Assembly: GCA_007556525.1 (NCBI GenBank)
Contig: SWJS01000004.1
Location: 62,001 to 126,000 of the forward strand
DNA length: 64,000 nucleotides
DNA from: Lysobacteraceae bacterium CU05-9
Lineage (GTDB): Bacteria > Pseudomonadota > Gammaproteobacteria > Xanthomonadales > Xanthomonadaceae
Direction: 5' to 3'
Each line of letters starts with the position of its first letter. The first letter of the stretch is position 1. A program made the position numbers and the translations under genes. Below are positions 62,545 to 64,000 of the stretch, piece after piece. A model generated the notes under the pieces. It searched no databases, had not been told where the DNA came from, and saw only the letters and a list, made by a program, of their open reading frames with translations.

Positions 62545-63121
62545 CGATCGACCCCTTCACGAAAATTTTCGGAGAAGCCAGGACCTCACTGATGAAGCGA
62601 TCGTTTTTGGCGAGTTTGCGTTTCAGTTCCGCTCGCGAGTAGATCACCGGATTCACCTCCCGATTCAACGTAGCATGCAGCGGATGCAGCGCGCGCACCA
62701 AACCGACGAAGTCCACGCTTCCGACGACGAACAGGTCGATATCACTGACAGACGTGTGTGTTCCTTTTGCAATCGAACCAAAAACCCACGCCACATCAAT
62801 CCCCGCTTCCATTTCGTTCAACACTTTGCGGATCTCTGCAGCGACTCCGTGTGTTTTGCGAAACATCGAAGCCAGATCCTCGAACAAAATGTGTTGAGTC
62901 TTTGCCGAGTATCGGACTTGATTGCCGACGACTTCGCTCTTCAGAATTTCGGCTTCTTCGAGTTTCGCCAGCTCTCGATTGAGCGTGCCGGGATTGACGT
63001 CCGTGATACGAGAGAGCTCGCGGACGTGGAAGGTTTTCTCGGGGTCCAGCAACAAAACCGCCAACACCCGTTGCCGGGCGCCGGCGAAGATCAAATCCAT
63101 GAGGTTGATAGTGTTGCTCAT
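62498..63121 (-). CDS. Nucleotidyltransferase (MNT) with N-terminal winged-helix domain
   Basis: 207 residues. About 1-75 is a winged helix-turn-helix (ARQRVLAVLLLDPEKTFHVRELSRITDVNPGTLNRELAKLEEAEIL). About 105-205 is a minimal nucleotidyltransferase with the signature WVFGSIAKGTHTSVSDIDLFVVG (GS..., then D-x-D). In related systems the MNT protein AMPylates the HEPN toxin and silences it; the DNA-binding domain suggests it also controls its own promoter. Two near-identical 17-bp inverted repeats sit at its start codon. It is first in the pair and overlaps the HEPN gene. Confidence 0.85.
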   Translation of the reverse strand: MSNTINLMDLIFAGARQRVLAVLLLDPEKTFHVRELSRITDVNPGTLNRELAKLEEAEILKSEVVGNQVRYSAKTQHILFEDLASMFRKTHGVAAEIRKVLNEMEAGIDVAWVFGSIAKGTHTSVSDIDLFVVGSVDFVGLVRALHPLHATLNREVNPVIYSRAELKRKLAKNDRFISEVLASPKIFVKGSIDDVRKLTGNKTSAGT

Positions 63122-63150
63122 TTAGCAACGATTGTTGCATATTTAGCAAC
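63113..63150 (-). promoter_or_regulatory. Tandem operators in front of the MNT/HEPN pair
   Basis: Two inverted repeats GTTGC-N7-GCAAC: GTTGCTCATTTAGCAAC (63113-63129) and GTTGCATATTTAGCAAC (63134-63150). They differ at two bases, centres are 21 bp apart (two helical turns), and the first covers the start codon of the MNT gene. Autorepression by the winged-helix MNT protein is inferred. Confidence 0.75.
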
Positions 63151-63212
63151 GGATTTCAATTGCCGCTATCCACACAGAAAATCAATGCTGCAAAAAGTTG
63201 AACTTGCATCAT

Positions 63213-63237
63213 TGGACACAAGTTCAGCCTTTGAAAC
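63213..63237. repeat. Second copy of the 25-bp flanking repeat
   Basis: 24 of 25 bases match 62074-62098 (TGGACACAAGTTCA, then CCTTTGAAAC with one A/G change before it). The two copies bracket the MNT/HEPN pair. Locally, TGAACTTG and CAAGTTCA on the minus strand form an 8-bp stem followed by a short T-run, so it may also terminate the dioxygenase gene that ends 7 bp away. Confidence 0.75.
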
Positions 63238-63243
63238 TCCGCT

Positions 63244-64000
63244 TTATGCGGCTTCCCAAACGAACGAATCCATCGACAAAATTCCGTCCGTCATTCCACC
63301 TTCAACCAACCGCGCGACATCGTCGGACGAAGACGCACCCAACGCCACCAACAACGGCAAGTAGTGTTCTTCGGTTGGGTGGGCCCGCGCTCCATAACGC
63401 GACCGCGTCCGGTAATTCAAGAGCGAATCGACGTCACGCGACATCACCGCATCGTTCGCCCACTCCGCAAAATCCTGCGCATATTCGGGATCCGAAATAT
63501 GCTGACGGAACTCGTACAAGTTGTGCGTCAACGAACCGGAGCCGACAATCATCACGCCTTGATCGCGCAACGGTGCCAACGCTTCGCCGAGCGCCAATGC
63601 ATCGGCCGCGCTCAACGTCATCGGCATCGACAACTGCAAAACCGGCAACTCCGACGACGGCAACATGTGCATCAACGGAACCCACGCCCCGTGGTCGATA
63701 CCGCGGTCCGCATCCAAAGACACATCGAAACCTTGCGAGCGCAACAACTCAACGACGTCGGCTGCGAGTGATGGGGAACCTTTTGGCGAGTATTGCAATT
63801 GATACAACTCCGCCGGAAACCCGACAAAATCATGGATCGTTTCCAACTGTTCCGCTGCCGTCACTTTGAAGCCACGCGTTTGCCAATGTGGCGAGACGAC
63901 GAGGATGGCGCGGACGTTTTGTAACGAATCACCGAGCGCGCGCAAGTTTGGACCGAGCAAGCCAGGTGTTACCGCGAACATCGGTGAGCCGTGCGATACG
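63244..64000 (-). CDS. Class III extradiol dioxygenase, DODA/YgiD type (5' end outside window)
   Basis: The frame is open to the right edge: before the ATG at 63981 it reads VSHGSP, the conserved N-terminal metal-ligand motif of this family, so the true start lies beyond 64000. Further family features: ILVVSPHWQTRG, IHDFVGFPAELYQLQY, RGIDHGAWVPLMHM (metal/acid-base His), and VGSGSLTHNLYEF. Enzymes of this group cleave catechol rings such as DOPA and use a divalent metal; the native substrate of the bacterial forms is mostly unknown. At least 251 residues are present, near full length. Confidence 0.88.
   Translation of the reverse strand, partial: VSHGSPMFAVTPGLLGPNLRALGDSLQNVRAILVVSPHWQTRGFKVTAAEQLETIHDFVGFPAELYQLQYSPKGSPSLAADVVELLRSQGFDVSLDADRGIDHGAWVPLMHMLPSSELPVLQLSMPMTLSAADALALGEALAPLRDQGVMIVGSGSLTHNLYEFRQHISDPEYAQDFAEWANDAVMSRDVDSLLNYRTRSRYGARAHPTEEHYLPLLVALGASSSDDVARLVEGGMTDGILSMDSFVWEAA

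Overview
The window looks like a chromosomal segment of a gammaproteobacterium, most likely order Lysobacterales (Xanthomonadales). The evidence is gene order and protein character: rpoE-rseA-degP-lepA-lepB-rnc-era-recO, fabD-fabG-acpP-fabF-pabB-mltG-tmk-holB, yceD-rpmF-fabH, and a thioinosine-phosphorylase-type gene next to hpt and nagZ. Species cannot be named from the sequence alone. No plasmid origin, phage structural gene, integrase or transposase was seen.

Layout. 1-5639 is a copper/heavy-metal resistance segment on the + strand: 3' end of a cytochrome c with a His-rich tail, exported SnoaL-like protein, DUF411 lipoprotein, CueR-like MerR regulator, P1B Cu+ ATPase, exported EF-hand protein, membrane-anchored DUF305 protein. 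A decayed SseB-like gene with an in-frame amber codon follows, then tRNA-Arg(CCT) at 6393-6469. This looks like the edge of an accessory island next to a tRNA. 6495-7771 is a hemN broken by an internal deletion. 7913-18198 (+) carries an aldehyde dehydrogenase, pyrD-murB-EamA and a complete tripartite RND efflux operon. 18338-24688 has ispG (-) divergent from xseA-ALDH-yigZ-ABC exporter (+). 24694-37124 (-) is a long housekeeping block from mtiP to rpoE, ending at a near-perfect sigma-E promoter. 37205-39280 (+) is a multifunctional beta-oxidation protein. 39389-57504 (-) contains the fatty-acid synthesis cluster, split by a block holding the pnt transhydrogenase genes and two M16 peptidases, and ends with a GT39-type glycosyltransferase. 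57651-58172 (+) is an Slp-type lipoprotein. 58514-61629 (-) is small ORF-HIT-recR-ybaB-dnaX. 61763-61855 is tRNA-Ser(GGA). A HEPN/MNT toxin-antitoxin-like pair and a partial ring-cleaving dioxygenase finish the window.

The most unusual structure is extragenic. Four intergenic gaps (39.34, 50.27, 53.47 and 58.25 kb) carry about 19 copies of a 16-18 bp dyad with core ACA-NN-TGT. In the two large arrays the dyad centres alternate at exactly 19 and 24 bp (43-bp period). Arm sequences vary between copies while symmetry is largely kept, and three of the gaps also share a ~100-bp composite block. I do not recognise this as a described element. A second recurrent feature is short hexamer or heptamer arrays that often start exactly at stop codons. 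A third is a pair of near-identical 17-bp operators in front of the MNT/HEPN pair, which is itself bracketed by a 25-bp direct repeat.

All coordinates and motifs were read by eye. Family assignments rest on remembered motifs, and no database search was run.
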